Origin: Sulfitobacter pontiacus
GTDB taxonomy: Bacteria > Pseudomonadota > Alphaproteobacteria > Rhodobacterales > Rhodobacteraceae
Assembly (NCBI RefSeq): GCF_040790665.1
Contig: NZ_CP160849.1
Span: 186,001 to 250,000, forward strand
Reading direction: 5' to 3'
DNA length: 64,000 nucleotides
The notes under the pieces are model-generated. The model searched no databases and was not told where the DNA came from. It saw only the letters and a program-made list of their open reading frames with translations. The position numbers and the translations under genes were made by a program. Shown here in pieces: positions 17,952 through 29,176 of the stretch. How positions within the stretch are numbered: position 1 is the first letter of the stretch; every line of letters starts with the position of its first letter.

Positions 17952-18434
17952 ATGCCCTATGAATGGAAAACACGACCCGAGGCCTCGACGCAGGTTCTTT
18001 GCCTGCGGCCGCACCAATCCCTGCCGGCAAAGGGATTCGCAAGTTTTATCCTTGTCACGTTTGTCCTAATTCTGATCCCCGTTCTGCCACTGTTGGGGAC
18101 TGTTCTGCTGTGGGGGCTTCTTCCTTTCATGCTGGCCGCCGTCGCGGCGATGTATTGGGCGCTACAGCGCAACCATAAGGCCAGACAGATTGAAGAAGTG
18201 TTTACGCTCGACCACAATACAGCACATTTATCCCATCGCACCGCGCGCGGAGAGGTCAAGGAATGGCAGTGCAACCGGCATTGGGCCGTCGTGACGAAAT
18301 ATGAAAAAGACGGCCCCGTACCCCATTACGTGACCCTCCGCGGCATGGGCCGCGAGGTCGAAATCGGGACCTTCCTGAGCGAAGAGGAACGGATCGCCCT
18401 GTATGACGAGCTGAACCGTTCGCTGATGCGCTGA
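17952..18434 (+). CDS. DUF2244 membrane protein
   Basis: 160-residue protein with two hydrophobic segments (about 30-48 and 50-68) and a C-terminal soluble region, the layout of the alphaproteobacterial DUF2244 family. Conserved-looking features are the early SLPAKGF and the late VEIGTFLSEEER segment. Its function is not known. The ATG is preceded by a weak ACACCTC stretch. It converges on the YqeY gene with a three-base gap. Confidence 0.75.
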   Translation: MPYEWKTRPEASTQVLCLRPHQSLPAKGFASFILVTFVLILIPVLPLLGTVLLWGLLPFMLAAVAAMYWALQRNHKARQIEEVFTLDHNTAHLSHRTARGEVKEWQCNRHWAVVTKYEKDGPVPHYVTLRGMGREVEIGTFLSEEERIALYDELNRSLMR

Positions 18435-18437
18435 GAC

Positions 18438-18896
18438 CTAGCTCAGCCGCTCTTTCACTTTGGGACCAACCGCGCCAAAATCCATTTGCCCCGTGTACTT
18501 ACCTTTAAGCAGGCCGATCACCTTGCCCATGTCACGGATCGATGTCGCGCCCACTTCCGCAATGGCGGCATCGACGGCCTTGGCGGTTTCTTCTTCGGTC
18601 AGCTGACGGGGCAGAAACTCTTCGATCACGGCGATCTCTTCACGCTCGCGATCCGCAAGATCAAGCCGCCCGCCCTCTTCATAAGCGCGTACGGATTCCA
18701 TACGTTGTTTCGCCATTTTACCTAAAATCGCGAGCACTTCAGCATCGCCAACACCCGTGTCGCCCTCATCAGCACGCGCCGCGATGTCTTTATCCTTGAT
18801 CGCCGCATTGATCAGCCGCAGGGTCGACAGCCGGTCCGCCGCCTTGTCTTTCATTGCCTGTTTCAGTGCATCCGAGATGCGAGTGCGCAGTACCAT
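18438..18896 (-). CDS. yqeY: GatB/YqeY domain protein
   Basis: 152-residue all-helical protein related to the tail domain of the GatB amidotransferase subunit. It is thought to bind tRNA-related substrates but lacks the kinase and amidase parts. The family opening LRTRISDALKQAMK and the late IRDMGKVIGLLKGKY block are present. I choose the ATG at 18896, which has GGA eight bases upstream, over the ATG at 18902, which lies too close to that site. It is divergent from carA. Confidence 0.85.
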   Translation of the reverse strand: MVLRTRISDALKQAMKDKAADRLSTLRLINAAIKDKDIAARADEGDTGVGDAEVLAILGKMAKQRMESVRAYEEGGRLDLADREREEIAVIEEFLPRQLTEEETAKAVDAAIAEVGATSIRDMGKVIGLLKGKYTGQMDFGAVGPKVKERLS

Positions 18897-19023
18897 TACC
18901 ATCGTCCTTTTGACCCTAGGGGGTATTAAGCCGTGCAACATAGAGATATTGCGCGGCGCAGGCAATGCCACAAGCCTCGCGCAACCCATTGAATAACAAC
19001 GATATTTCATTTTCAACCTACTA

Positions 19024-19052
19024 TTGACCCCGACGAACTGCGGCTTTAGGTT
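19024..19052 (+). promoter_or_regulatory. Candidate sigma-70 promoter of carA
   Basis: TTGACC at 19024-19029 and TAGGTT at 19047-19052 are separated by 17 bp, 43 bp before the carA ATG. The -35 is close to consensus and the -10 weak. Confidence 0.35.
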
Positions 19053-19095
19053 GCCACCGTTTAGCTCCATATACCTGCCGCTGGAGGCCCCCGAC

Positions 19096-20256
19096 ATGAC
19101 CGCGACCACATCACCTCGTCCGACTGCCTGCCTGGCGCTAGCGGACGGATCGATTTTCTACGGCATGGGCTTTGGCGCAACGGGAGAGACCGTGGCCGAG
19201 CTTTGCTTTAATACAGCGATGACGGGCTATCAGGAAATCATGACCGACCCGTCCTACGCGGGGCAGATCGTGACCTTTACCTTCCCCCACATCGGTAACA
19301 CCGGCACGAACCCCGAAGATGACGAAACCGGCGATCCGGTCGCAGCGGGGATGGTTGTCAAATGGATGCCCACCGACCCGAGCAACTGGCGTTCGGTCCA
19401 GCCGTTGTCCGAATGGCTGGCTTCGCGCGGGCGCATCGCGATTGGTGGTATTGATACCCGCCGCCTGACCCGCGCCATCCGGCAGCAAGGGGCCCCACAC
19501 GCGGCATTGGCGCATAATCCTGACGGCGTTTTCGACGTCGAAGCGCTGGTCGCTGCGGCACGAGGTTTCGCGGGCCTGGAAGGCATGGATCTGGCGAAAG
19601 ATGTCAGCTGCAAACAATCCTATCGCTGGAATGAAATGCGGTGGGCTTGGCCCGACGGCTATACTGCGCAGGAAAACGCACCTCATAAAGTGGTCGCGAT
19701 CGACTACGGTGCCAAGCGCAACATCCTGCGCTGCCTTGCCTCGGCCGGCTGCGACGTCACGGTGCTGCCCGCCTCTGCCACGTATGAAGATGTGATGGCG
19801 CATAATCCTGACGGGGTTTTCTTGTCGAACGGCCCCGGCGATCCGGCGGCGACCGGCGTGTATGCTGTGCCGATGATCAAGGATGTCATCGAAAAGACAG
19901 AGCTTCCGGTTTTCGGCATTTGCCTTGGCCACCAGATGCTTGCGCTGGCTCTTGGCGGGCAGACGGTCAAAATGGGTCACGGTCACCACGGCGCGAACCA
20001 CCCCGTTAAGGACATTGATACCGGCAAGGTCGAAATCACCTCGATGAACCATGGGTTTGCCGTCGATGCGCAAAGCCTGCCAAGCGGAGTGGTTGAAACC
20101 CATCAGTCGTTGTTTGACGGCTCCAACTGCGGCATCCGGATGGAGGGGCGGCCCGTCTGGTCCGTTCAGCACCACCCCGAAGCGAGCCCCGGCCCGCAAG
20201 ACAGTTTCTATCTGTTTGAACGCTTTGCCGCGGCGATGGCAGAGCGGGCCAGCTAA
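19096..20256 (+). CDS. carA: Carbamoyl-phosphate synthase small subunit
   Basis: Glutamine amidotransferase subunit that supplies ammonia to CarB for carbamoyl phosphate, the precursor of arginine and pyrimidines. The 386-residue protein has the CarA-specific N-terminal domain with FNTAMTGYQEI. The class I amidotransferase domain carries the nucleophile in FGICLGHQM (Cys near 275) and the late HHPEASPGP motif. The ATG at 19096 follows GGAGG at good spacing. carB is not in the window. Confidence 0.97.
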   Translation: MTATTSPRPTACLALADGSIFYGMGFGATGETVAELCFNTAMTGYQEIMTDPSYAGQIVTFTFPHIGNTGTNPEDDETGDPVAAGMVVKWMPTDPSNWRSVQPLSEWLASRGRIAIGGIDTRRLTRAIRQQGAPHAALAHNPDGVFDVEALVAAARGFAGLEGMDLAKDVSCKQSYRWNEMRWAWPDGYTAQENAPHKVVAIDYGAKRNILRCLASAGCDVTVLPASATYEDVMAHNPDGVFLSNGPGDPAATGVYAVPMIKDVIEKTELPVFGICLGHQMLALALGGQTVKMGHGHHGANHPVKDIDTGKVEITSMNHGFAVDAQSLPSGVVETHQSLFDGSNCGIRMEGRPVWSVQHHPEASPGPQDSFYLFERFAAAMAERAS

Positions 20257-20353
20257 ACCTGACAGTTGCGGGCGTTCTCTTCATCCGCAATTAACGCCCC
20301 ATTAAGGCATCTCTCCCAAGGTGGTCCTATTCCGACAGGAAGGGATTCGCCCG

Positions 20354-22270
20354 TTGAGCAACCTTGGATTAGAGCTGAAAGCACCCAGTCCCGCGCGTGC
20401 GCGCGGGCGCTATCGTCCCTTGGGGCGCATATTGGTCGACGCAGGGTTGATCGATCAGGCCGATCTGGTTCACGCACTTGAAGCGCAGCGCGATCTGGAT
20501 GCACCGCTTGGGGAAATCCTTGTGGCTCAAGGGCTTGTCTCGCGCAGTGAGGTGACCAAAGCACTGGCGCTGCAACATCAGATCCAGCAGGTCGATCTTG
20601 ACGCAGACCCGCCCAAACCGATGCTTGCGCGCCATCTGTCTGCCGAAGCCAGCTTGCACCATAAGATTGTGCCGTGGCGGCGGATGGGCCAAACGCTGTT
20701 TGTCGCGACCAGCCGGCCGGATACCCTTCATACCCTTACCCGCGACGCCTTCGGCAACAGCGATCGGGACATCGTACCGGTGCTGGCAGAACCCGCGCAG
20801 ATCAACCGTCAGATCACCGCGCTTTACGGGACCGAACTTGCCAAACGCGCGGCAGAGCGTGTGCCCCCTCATGAAAGCTGCCGAACATGGCGGGTTGCCG
20901 GGCCGCGCCGGCGTATTTGGGCCGCCGGTGTCATTTTTGTCGCGAGCATGCTGTTCGCGTTACTCCCCGCGGTGACGTTTACGGCGTTTGTTCTATGGGC
21001 GTTGTTCTGCAGTACTATGATCATGACGCTACGATTATCGGCCTTTCTGGCGCGCTGCCTGTGGGGGAACACACCACTGCCTTCAGACCCCACCGCGCCA
21101 TCGCTCCCGACACGATGGCCAAAGGTATCGGTTCTTGTCCCGCTTCTTCATGAGGAGGAGATTGCCAGCGCCTTGATCGCACGCCTGTCGCAGCTCAGCT
21201 ATCCCAAGGCGCTGCTGCAGGTCGTGCTGGTGCTGGAGGAAGGCGATCAAATGACCCGCGACACCATCGCGCGAACCGAACTGCCCTTCTGGTTCGACGT
21301 GATCGAAGTGCCCCAAGCAGGCAAACTGCGCACCAAACCCCGTGCCCTGAACTACGCGCTGGAATTTTGTAGTGGCAGTATTATCGGCGTGTGGGATGCC
21401 GAGGACGCGCCGGAGGCCGAGCAGATCAACCGCGTTGTACAACACTTCGATACGGCGCATAAAAACGTCGCTTGTGTACAGGGCGTTCTGGATTTTTACA
21501 ATGCGCGCACCAACTGGATCTCGCGCTGTTTCACCCTGGAATATGCGACTTGGTGGCGCGTGATCCTACCCGGTGTCGCGCATCTGGGGCTGATCATTCC
21601 CCTTGGGGGCACCACATTATTTTTCCGCCGCGCCGCTTTGGAGAAACTGCGGGGCTGGGATTCCCATAACGTCACCGAAGATGCAGATCTTGGCGTCCGC
21701 CTCGCACGGCATGGCTATAAAACCGACCTGCTGCCGACTGTCACTTACGAAGAGGCCAATTTTCGTGCGTGGCCGTGGATCAAACAAAGGTCACGATGGC
21801 TGAAAGGCTTCTTGATCACATGGGTCGTGCACAGCCGTGCCCCCCTCCAACTGATCCGTGATGTCGGGCTCATTCGGTTTTTGGGCGTGCAGGTACTGTT
21901 CCTCGCGACGTTCTGCCAGTTCATCTTTGCCCCCCTGCTCTGGTCCTTTTGCCTACCGCTGTTCGGCGCGGCGCATCCTGTCCAGACAACACTGGGCGCT
22001 GATGTGTTCTACGGGCTTTTCGGATATTTCCTCTTCGCGGAAATCCTCAATATATCTGTCGCGATGACCGCGGTTTCGGGTCCGCAGCATCGCCACCTTA
22101 TACCCTGGGCAATCACCCTGCCATTTTACTTTATACTCGGCTCTTTCGCTGCCTATAAGGCGCTATACGAATTCGTGGTCACGCCGTTCTATTGGGACAA
22201 GACCGAACATGGCGTACCACATAAATCCAGCCCCATCGGTTCTAAGGTGCCACCACTTCGTCCACCCTAG
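20354..22270 (+). CDS. Membrane glycosyltransferase with N-terminal MshEN (GspE-N) domain
   Basis: A fusion of two modules. Residues about 15-165 resemble the MshEN/GspE N-terminal domain, with its RPLGRILVDAGLI opening; this domain binds cyclic-di-GMP in several proteins. A processive family 2 glycosyltransferase follows, with LEEGD, DAEDAPE, TEDADLG and the QRSRW motif, flanked by at least five membrane segments. Such proteins make or export beta-glycan-like surface polysaccharides. I choose the TTG at 20354 because AGGAAGG lies ten bases upstream. A GTG at 20321 has no such site. It converges on the GntR gene, overlapping by four bases. Confidence 0.8.
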   Translation: MSNLGLELKAPSPARARGRYRPLGRILVDAGLIDQADLVHALEAQRDLDAPLGEILVAQGLVSRSEVTKALALQHQIQQVDLDADPPKPMLARHLSAEASLHHKIVPWRRMGQTLFVATSRPDTLHTLTRDAFGNSDRDIVPVLAEPAQINRQITALYGTELAKRAAERVPPHESCRTWRVAGPRRRIWAAGVIFVASMLFALLPAVTFTAFVLWALFCSTMIMTLRLSAFLARCLWGNTPLPSDPTAPSLPTRWPKVSVLVPLLHEEEIASALIARLSQLSYPKALLQVVLVLEEGDQMTRDTIARTELPFWFDVIEVPQAGKLRTKPRALNYALEFCSGSIIGVWDAEDAPEAEQINRVVQHFDTAHKNVACVQGVLDFYNARTNWISRCFTLEYATWWRVILPGVAHLGLIIPLGGTTLFFRRAALEKLRGWDSHNVTEDADLGVRLARHGYKTDLLPTVTYEEANFRAWPWIKQRSRWLKGFLITWVVHSRAPLQLIRDVGLIRFLGVQVLFLATFCQFIFAPLLWSFCLPLFGAAHPVQTTLGADVFYGLFGYFLFAEILNISVAMTAVSGPQHRHLIPWAITLPFYFILGSFAAYKALYEFVVTPFYWDKTEHGVPHKSSPIGSKVPPLRPP

Positions 22271-22920
22271 CCTTCGTCTTTGCGCTGTGCCGCTTCTTGC
22301 TTGAGCCGCGTCATGAAGGCGACAGAAATATGCGTGCGCAATGCTTCATCCGCACCATCTTCGTCACGCTGTTCGATCATCTGAACAATGCGGTCATGTT
22401 CATCCTGCGCGATCGCACCGCGCCCATCCACGGCCAGTGACGATGTCGCCATCAGCGCCATGGACCGGTGTACAAGATCAAGTTGCTGCACCAAATACCG
22501 GTTGTGCGACGCGAGATGAATTTGTTTGTGAAATCGGCGGTTCGCACGCGCCAGCGCCGCTGGATTGTCGCGAAAAGCGTCGTCTTCCTCGACCATTTCG
22601 CGCAATACACGGACTTCTTCAGCGGTGGCGTGACGGGCGGCAAGCCGCGCGGCCAACCCCTCCAACTCGCCGCGTACGACGTAAAGTTCGGCCACCTGAT
22701 TGTGGTCCAACGATGCAACGATCAGGCTCCGCCCGTCCCGCGCGAGCAAGGATTGCGTCTCAAGCCGTTGTAATGCTTCACGAACCGGCGTTCTCGAGAC
22801 ACCGAAGCGTTCGGCCAATTCGCTTTCCACCAACCGATCACCGGGGCGATAGGTGCCCACGTCAATCGCGTCCAGGATCATGGAATAGGCGTCTGTGGGT
22901 CCGGAGCGTGGCGTCGTCAT
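22267..22920 (-). CDS. GntR-family (FCD/FadR type) transcriptional regulator
   Basis: 217-residue regulator with an N-terminal winged helix containing LVESELAERFGVSRTPVREA and a C-terminal all-helical FCD ligand-binding domain. The latter has metal-ligand-like His residues in NRRFHKQIHLAS and DEHDRIV. These proteins sense organic acids or sugars and control nearby catabolic genes, but no catabolic operon adjoins it, so the ligand is unknown. The ATG at 22920 follows AAGAGAA. A TTG at 22965 is possible but less likely. Confidence 0.9.
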   Translation of the reverse strand: MTTPRSGPTDAYSMILDAIDVGTYRPGDRLVESELAERFGVSRTPVREALQRLETQSLLARDGRSLIVASLDHNQVAELYVVRGELEGLAARLAARHATAEEVRVLREMVEEDDAFRDNPAALARANRRFHKQIHLASHNRYLVQQLDLVHRSMALMATSSLAVDGRGAIAQDEHDRIVQMIEQRDEDGADEALRTHISVAFMTRLKQEAAQRKDEG

Positions 22921-23018
22921 TGGTTCTCTTTCAAAAGGCTCCGGCACCTTAGCCCCCGCGTCCAATTGCGCAACCCCGTGATCTTGCGCAGATCATCTGG
23001 TCAGCGTAGCAAGTCCCC

Positions 23019-23666
23019 ATGCCACACGCCTCTTTCTCTCATGTGAATACGTGGGTCTTTGACCTTGATAACACATTATACCCGCCATCCGCCCGCCTGT
23101 TTGACCAGATTGAACAGCGGATGACGCATTGGGTGATGACCGCCTTGAACGTCGATGAGCAGCGCGCGGATTATCTGCGCAGACATTATTGGCACACCTA
23201 CGGCACCACGCTGGCCGGGCTGATGCGCGAACACGACCTTGATCCCGGCCCCTATCTGCACGAGGTGCACGAGATCTCCTTTGACGCGCTGATCCCGGAT
23301 CCTTTGCTTGCAGCGCGGATCGCCGCCCTGCCGGGGCGCCGGATCATCTATACCAACGGCACTGCCCCCTACGCCGAAAAAGTCATTGCCGCACGGGGGC
23401 TGTCGGGCCTGTTCGATGCTATCTACGGCGTTGAGCACGCGTCATTTTTACCCAAACCCGAACGCGCCGCCTACGACCTGATATTTGCCGCCGACGCATT
23501 GACCCCAACCACCGCCGTGATGTTCGAGGACGACCCCCGCAACCTGATCGCCCCGCATGACATGGGGATGGGTACCGTCCATGTGGCCGAACACCCCGCC
23601 CCCGCGCCGCATATCCATTTCCACACCGATGATCTTTCGGCTTTTCTTGCACAGATCACGGGCTAA
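23019..23666 (+). CDS. HAD-family pyrimidine 5'-nucleotidase-like phosphatase
   Basis: 215-residue cytoplasmic HAD hydrolase. The nucleophile motif FDLDNTLYP has Asp15 and Asp17. Motif II is IIYTNGT, motif III a lysine in LPKPERAAYD, and motif IV FEDDPRN. The DNTLYP form is shared with the SDT1/pyrimidine 5'-nucleotidase group, so nucleotide monophosphates are likely substrates, but this is inferred from family only. The Shine-Dalgarno sequence before the ATG is weak. It lies 9 bp upstream of the UbiH-like gene on the same strand. Confidence 0.85.
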   Translation: MPHASFSHVNTWVFDLDNTLYPPSARLFDQIEQRMTHWVMTALNVDEQRADYLRRHYWHTYGTTLAGLMREHDLDPGPYLHEVHEISFDALIPDPLLAARIAALPGRRIIYTNGTAPYAEKVIAARGLSGLFDAIYGVEHASFLPKPERAAYDLIFAADALTPTTAVMFEDDPRNLIAPHDMGMGTVHVAEHPAPAPHIHFHTDDLSAFLAQITG

Positions 23667-23675
23667 CTGACGGGC

Positions 23676-24878
23676 ATGACCATGGCATGTGATATCTTGA
23701 TTTCGGGCGGCGGCATTGCCGGTTTGACGGCGGCAGCGGCTTTCGGCACCGCGGGTTTCAACGTGGTCTGCGTCGACCCCACGCCCCCCGTCACCGATGG
23801 TGCGGCGAAGGGGGCCGACATGCGCTCTACCGCGATGCTGCAACCGGCGCGCCGCGTGCTTGAGGCAGCGGGCATCTGGGCCCATCTGGAAGAACACGCG
23901 GCACCGTTGCAGGTGATGCGTATTGTGGATGCGGGCGGTGACGGCGTGGCCCCGCTGACCAGCCGCGCCTTTGATGCTGCCGATATCTCGGACCAACCTT
24001 TCGGCTGGAACTTCCCGAACTGGCTGTTAAGGCGCGCGCTTCTGGAGCGGTTAGAGGCTTTGCCGAACGTGGATTTCCGCTCCGGCACCGCAACCACAAG
24101 CTTGTTCACCCGCACCACCGGCGCACGCGTAAGCCTCAGCGATGGCACGAAAATTTCGACAAAGCTCGTGATTGCCGCAGACGGGCGCGACAGCCCCATG
24201 CGCGACGCCGCCGGCATTGAAGTGACCCGCCAAAGCTATGGCCAAAAGGCGCTTGCCTTTGCCGTGACACACCGGATCCCCCATGAAAACGTGTCGACCG
24301 AGGTGCACCGCAGCGGGGGCCCCTTCACCCTTGTACCCCTGCCCGATCGCGACGGTCTGCCCTGCTCTGCCGTGGTGTGGATGGATGACGGCGCGTCCTG
24401 CCTTGCGCGGATGGCGCTTGACGCAGGTGCGTTTTCCCAAGCCGCGACCGACCGCAGTGCCCACGTGCTTGGCCCGTTGACGCTGGCCTCCGAACGGGCG
24501 ATCTGGCCGATCATCAGCCAGCATGCCGCGCGCCTCGCGGCTGAACGCGTCGCCCTGATTGCAGAAGCCGCCCATGTGATGCCCCCCATCGGCGCGCAGG
24601 GGTTGAACATGTCGCTGCAAGACATCGCAACGCTGCTGGAACTGGCGCAAAAGCATGACGCTGATCTGGGCAGCCAGCACATGCTGGATGCCTATCACAA
24701 GGCGCGTTTTGGCGATATTCAACTGCGCTTGCGCGGCATCGACCTCTTGAACCGCGCCAGTCAGGCGACAACGCCGCTGGCCTGCGATGCCCGCGCCAAA
24801 GGGCTCAGCGCGCTATATGCCCTGCCCCCCGTACGGCGCATGTTAATGGAGATGGGCTTGGGCATGCGGCAGGGCTGA
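23676..24878 (+). CDS. UbiH/COQ6-family FAD monooxygenase
   Basis: 400-residue flavoprotein with an N-terminal dinucleotide-binding GGGIAGL motif (about 11-17), a central AADGRDS motif and the C-terminal FAD-binding GAQGLNMSLQD motif. This order is typical of ubiquinone-ring hydroxylases. Which ring position it hydroxylates cannot be told without comparison to UbiH, UbiF and UbiL. It follows the HAD gene by 9 bp and converges on the aminotransferase gene. Length is normal and motifs are intact. Confidence 0.85.
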   Translation: MTMACDILISGGGIAGLTAAAAFGTAGFNVVCVDPTPPVTDGAAKGADMRSTAMLQPARRVLEAAGIWAHLEEHAAPLQVMRIVDAGGDGVAPLTSRAFDAADISDQPFGWNFPNWLLRRALLERLEALPNVDFRSGTATTSLFTRTTGARVSLSDGTKISTKLVIAADGRDSPMRDAAGIEVTRQSYGQKALAFAVTHRIPHENVSTEVHRSGGPFTLVPLPDRDGLPCSAVVWMDDGASCLARMALDAGAFSQAATDRSAHVLGPLTLASERAIWPIISQHAARLAAERVALIAEAAHVMPPIGAQGLNMSLQDIATLLELAQKHDADLGSQHMLDAYHKARFGDIQLRLRGIDLLNRASQATTPLACDARAKGLSALYALPPVRRMLMEMGLGMRQG

Positions 24879-24896
24879 CCTGCCGCATGCCTTTAT

Positions 24897-26024
24897 TTAC
24901 AGTACCTTATCGACCACGGCTGCCAACCGCGCAAGCGTGGCATCCACGTCGTAAAGCTTGTCCAATCCGAAGAGCCCCAGACGGAAGGTCTGGAAATCCT
25001 CCGGCTCGTCACACATCAAGGGCACACCAGCGGCGATCTGCATCCCTTCGGCAGCAAAGGCCTTGCCGTTTTGCACGGAGGGATCCGCAGTATAGCTCAC
25101 CACCACCCCCGGCGCGCCAAAACCTTCCGCCGCGACAGAGGTAACGCCCCTCTCCGCCAGCATCTTGCGCACGGAATCCCCCAGACGCCACTGCGCCTCT
25201 TTCAGACGGTCAAACCCGTAGGATTTCGTCTCAAGCATGGTATCGCGGAATTGCCGTAGCGCATCGGTCGGCATGGTCGCGTGATAGGCGTGGCCACCAT
25301 TTTCATAGGCTTTCATAATGCTATGCCACTTGGCCAGATCGATGGCAAAACTGTCCGATGTGGTCTCTCCCATGCGTGCAACAGCGCGCTCCGACATCAT
25401 GACCAGCCCGGCAGAGGGTGACGCGCTCCAGCCCTTTTGCGGCGCAGAGAGCAATACGTCGACGCCAAGCGCCTTCATATCCACCCATGCGCAGCCCGAC
25501 GCGATGCAATCCAGCACCACCAGCGCGCCGACGGCATGGGCCGCTTCTGCCATCTGCTTGATATAGTCATCGGGCAGGATCACCCCCGCACTGGTCTCCA
25601 CATGAGGTGCGAAAACCACCTGCGGCTTATGCGTCTCGATGGCTTTGACAACGTCATCAATCGGGCTTGGGGCGAAGGGCGCGGGCGTGCTGTTGCCCTG
25701 CATCTGCGCCTTCATGACGGTGGCATTGCCGGTCAGATCGCCGCTCTCGATGATCTGGCTCCACCGATAGGAAAACCAGCCGTTGCGCACGACCAGCACC
25801 TCGGCCCCCCGTGCAAATTGACGGGCGACCGCCTCCATCCCGTAGGTGCCGCCCCCGGGGACGACAGCCACGGCATCGGCCTTGTATACGTCCTTGAGCA
25901 AAGCGCTGATGTCGCGCATGACCTCTTGGAACACGGCGCTCATATGGTTCAAGGACCGGTCGGTGAACACGACCGAAAACTCTTCAAGCCCTTCCGGGTC
26001 AACTGAATTTAGCAAAGCGGGCAT
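24897..26024 (-). CDS. Class V PLP-dependent aminotransferase
   Basis: 375-residue fold-type I PLP enzyme of the serine-glyoxylate/alanine-glyoxylate aminotransferase group. Visible elements are PGGGTYGMEA near 55, the PLP-ring region VLDCIASGCAWVDMKALGVD, and the Schiff-base lysine in SAPQKGWSAS. The ATG at 26024 is preceded by AGGAGG. Two Lrp-type regulators lie just upstream on the same strand, which suggests amino-acid-responsive control. The exact amino donor is not fixed by sequence. Confidence 0.85.
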   Translation of the reverse strand: MPALLNSVDPEGLEEFSVVFTDRSLNHMSAVFQEVMRDISALLKDVYKADAVAVVPGGGTYGMEAVARQFARGAEVLVVRNGWFSYRWSQIIESGDLTGNATVMKAQMQGNSTPAPFAPSPIDDVVKAIETHKPQVVFAPHVETSAGVILPDDYIKQMAEAAHAVGALVVLDCIASGCAWVDMKALGVDVLLSAPQKGWSASPSAGLVMMSERAVARMGETTSDSFAIDLAKWHSIMKAYENGGHAYHATMPTDALRQFRDTMLETKSYGFDRLKEAQWRLGDSVRKMLAERGVTSVAAEGFGAPGVVVSYTADPSVQNGKAFAAEGMQIAAGVPLMCDEPEDFQTFRLGLFGLDKLYDVDATLARLAAVVDKVL

Positions 26025-26073
26025 GATATCCTCCTGATGGTTTCGCGCGAACATAGCCGCTTGCGTGGTAAAG

Positions 26074-26531
26074 TCACAGGCCCAAAGGTCCGGTCAGTCG
26101 TTCCTCGCTTAGAAGCACATTTGCCTCGACCGCCCCCGCCCCCGGCAGGGTCATGATCCGCCGCCGCAGTACCCGTTCGAAATCCGCCAGATCCCGCGCA
26201 ACAACCCGTAAACGGTAGTCATATAGCCCCAGAACATGCTCCACCGTTTGGACCTCGGGGATGGCACTGACGGCGCGTTCGAAATCCTCTAGGCTAACCC
26301 GCCCTTTGGTCGCAAGCTTGACGCCGAGAAAGACGGTGACGCCGAACCCCAATGCCTCCCGGTTCAAGCGCAACCTCTTGCCGCGCAAGATGCCTGCCTC
26401 CTCCAACCGTTTGATCCGCCGCCAAGTGGCAGGCTGCGACAGCCCCAGATGACGCCCCAGGGCACCGGCGCTTTGAGTGGCATCCCGCGCAAGCGACCGG
26501 ATCAGCCGGTGATCCACCTCATCGAGCGTAA

Positions 26532-26535
<4 letters not shown>
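26074..26535 (-). CDS. Lrp/AsnC-family regulator, second of a tandem pair
   Basis: 153-residue protein with an N-terminal helix-turn-helix (IRSLARDATQSAGALGRHLG, then SQPATWRRIKRLEEAGI) and a C-terminal RAM ligand domain. Such proteins sense amino acids and form octamers. Its ATG overlaps the stop of the upstream Lrp gene by four bases, so the two are translated together. They may form hetero-oligomers. The aminotransferase gene follows 49 bp downstream. Confidence 0.92.
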
Positions 26536-28145
<1,610 letters not shown>

Positions 28146-28165
28146 TCGCCGATGCAGCGATGTGG

Positions 28166-28199
28166 AAAGGCCCGGTTTTGCACCGGGCCTTTTCTTTTG
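28166..28199 (+). terminator. Intrinsic terminator of ilvC
   Basis: AAAGGCCCGGT (28166-28176) pairs with ACCGGGCCTTT (28182-28192) around a five-base loop. A T-rich tail follows. It begins 21 bp after the ilvC stop. Confidence 0.85.
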
Positions 28200-28249
28200 C
28201 GCAACCGGCTGTCACATCTGGCGGGCCGAGTTTTCCCACAGGATATGTC

Positions 28250-29176
28250 ATGCCGGACGCGCCCCAGATCACCAAATCAAGCTGGCTGATGATCCTGCTG
28301 CTTGCCTTCATCTGGGGAGGCACGTTTCTGGTGACCGAAATCGCTTTGACTGAAATGCCACCCTTCTGGATCGCGGCCACACGTGTCGGGTTCGCGGCCA
28401 CCGTGATGGTGGTAATCTGGGCTCTGCGCGGGTTTCGGCTCTTTACCCAATCCCCCACCCGCGGCGACATCGCGGCCGTGATCTTTATCGGTGCCGCCAG
28501 CTCTGCCGTGCCGTTCAGCCTGCTCGCATGGGGTCAGCAATATGTCACCTCGGGCTTCGCGGGGGTGACCATGGCGGCGACGGCGCTGATCATCCTGCCG
28601 CTCGCCCATTTCTTCGTTCCGGGCGAAGCGATGAGCCCGCGCAAGGTGATCGGTTTTGCCCTGGGCTTTGTCGGCGTTGTCATCCTGATCGGCACGCAAG
28701 CCTTTGAAAGCAGCGGCACCGCGCTTGAAACCCAAGGCCGTCTGGCCTGCCTGGGTGCGGCGGGGTGCTACGCCACCAGCTCGATCATCATGCGCCGCCT
28801 GCCCGCGGTGGACGCGATCGGCCTTGCGACCATCCTGCTGATCATTGCCACCTGCATCACCGTTCCCATGGCGATTGTTATCGAAGGTCTACCGCCCCGC
28901 CCCTCGCCGTCCATCTTCGCGGCGCTGGCGTTTCTGGGCCTGATCCCCACCGCCGCTGCAAATTTCCTGCGCGTGCTGGTGATCCGCAGCGCAGGCCCGG
29001 TGTTTATGTCACTGGTGAACTACCAAGTCCCCCTCTGGTCCGTCTGCCTCGGCGCGCTCTTGTTGAACGAACCGCTGCCGCCATCCCTGCTCTACGCGAT
29101 GGTGCTGATCCTCTCGGGCGTCGCACTCAGCCAATATGGCGCGTTCCGCCGGCTGTTCACCCGCACGCGCGCCTAG
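28250..29176 (+). CDS. EamA/DMT-family exporter
   Basis: 308-residue inner-membrane protein with ten hydrophobic segments arranged as two EamA repeats; the first opens with LAFIWGGTFLVTE. Drug/metabolite-transporter proteins of this type export amino acids or other small metabolites, and the substrate is unknown. The ATG at 28250 follows AGGA. It lies behind the ilvC terminator and converges on the glmM operon. Confidence 0.88.
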   Translation: MPDAPQITKSSWLMILLLAFIWGGTFLVTEIALTEMPPFWIAATRVGFAATVMVVIWALRGFRLFTQSPTRGDIAAVIFIGAASSAVPFSLLAWGQQYVTSGFAGVTMAATALIILPLAHFFVPGEAMSPRKVIGFALGFVGVVILIGTQAFESSGTALETQGRLACLGAAGCYATSSIIMRRLPAVDAIGLATILLIIATCITVPMAIVIEGLPPRPSPSIFAALAFLGLIPTAAANFLRVLVIRSAGPVFMSLVNYQVPLWSVCLGALLLNEPLPPSLLYAMVLILSGVALSQYGAFRRLFTRTRA

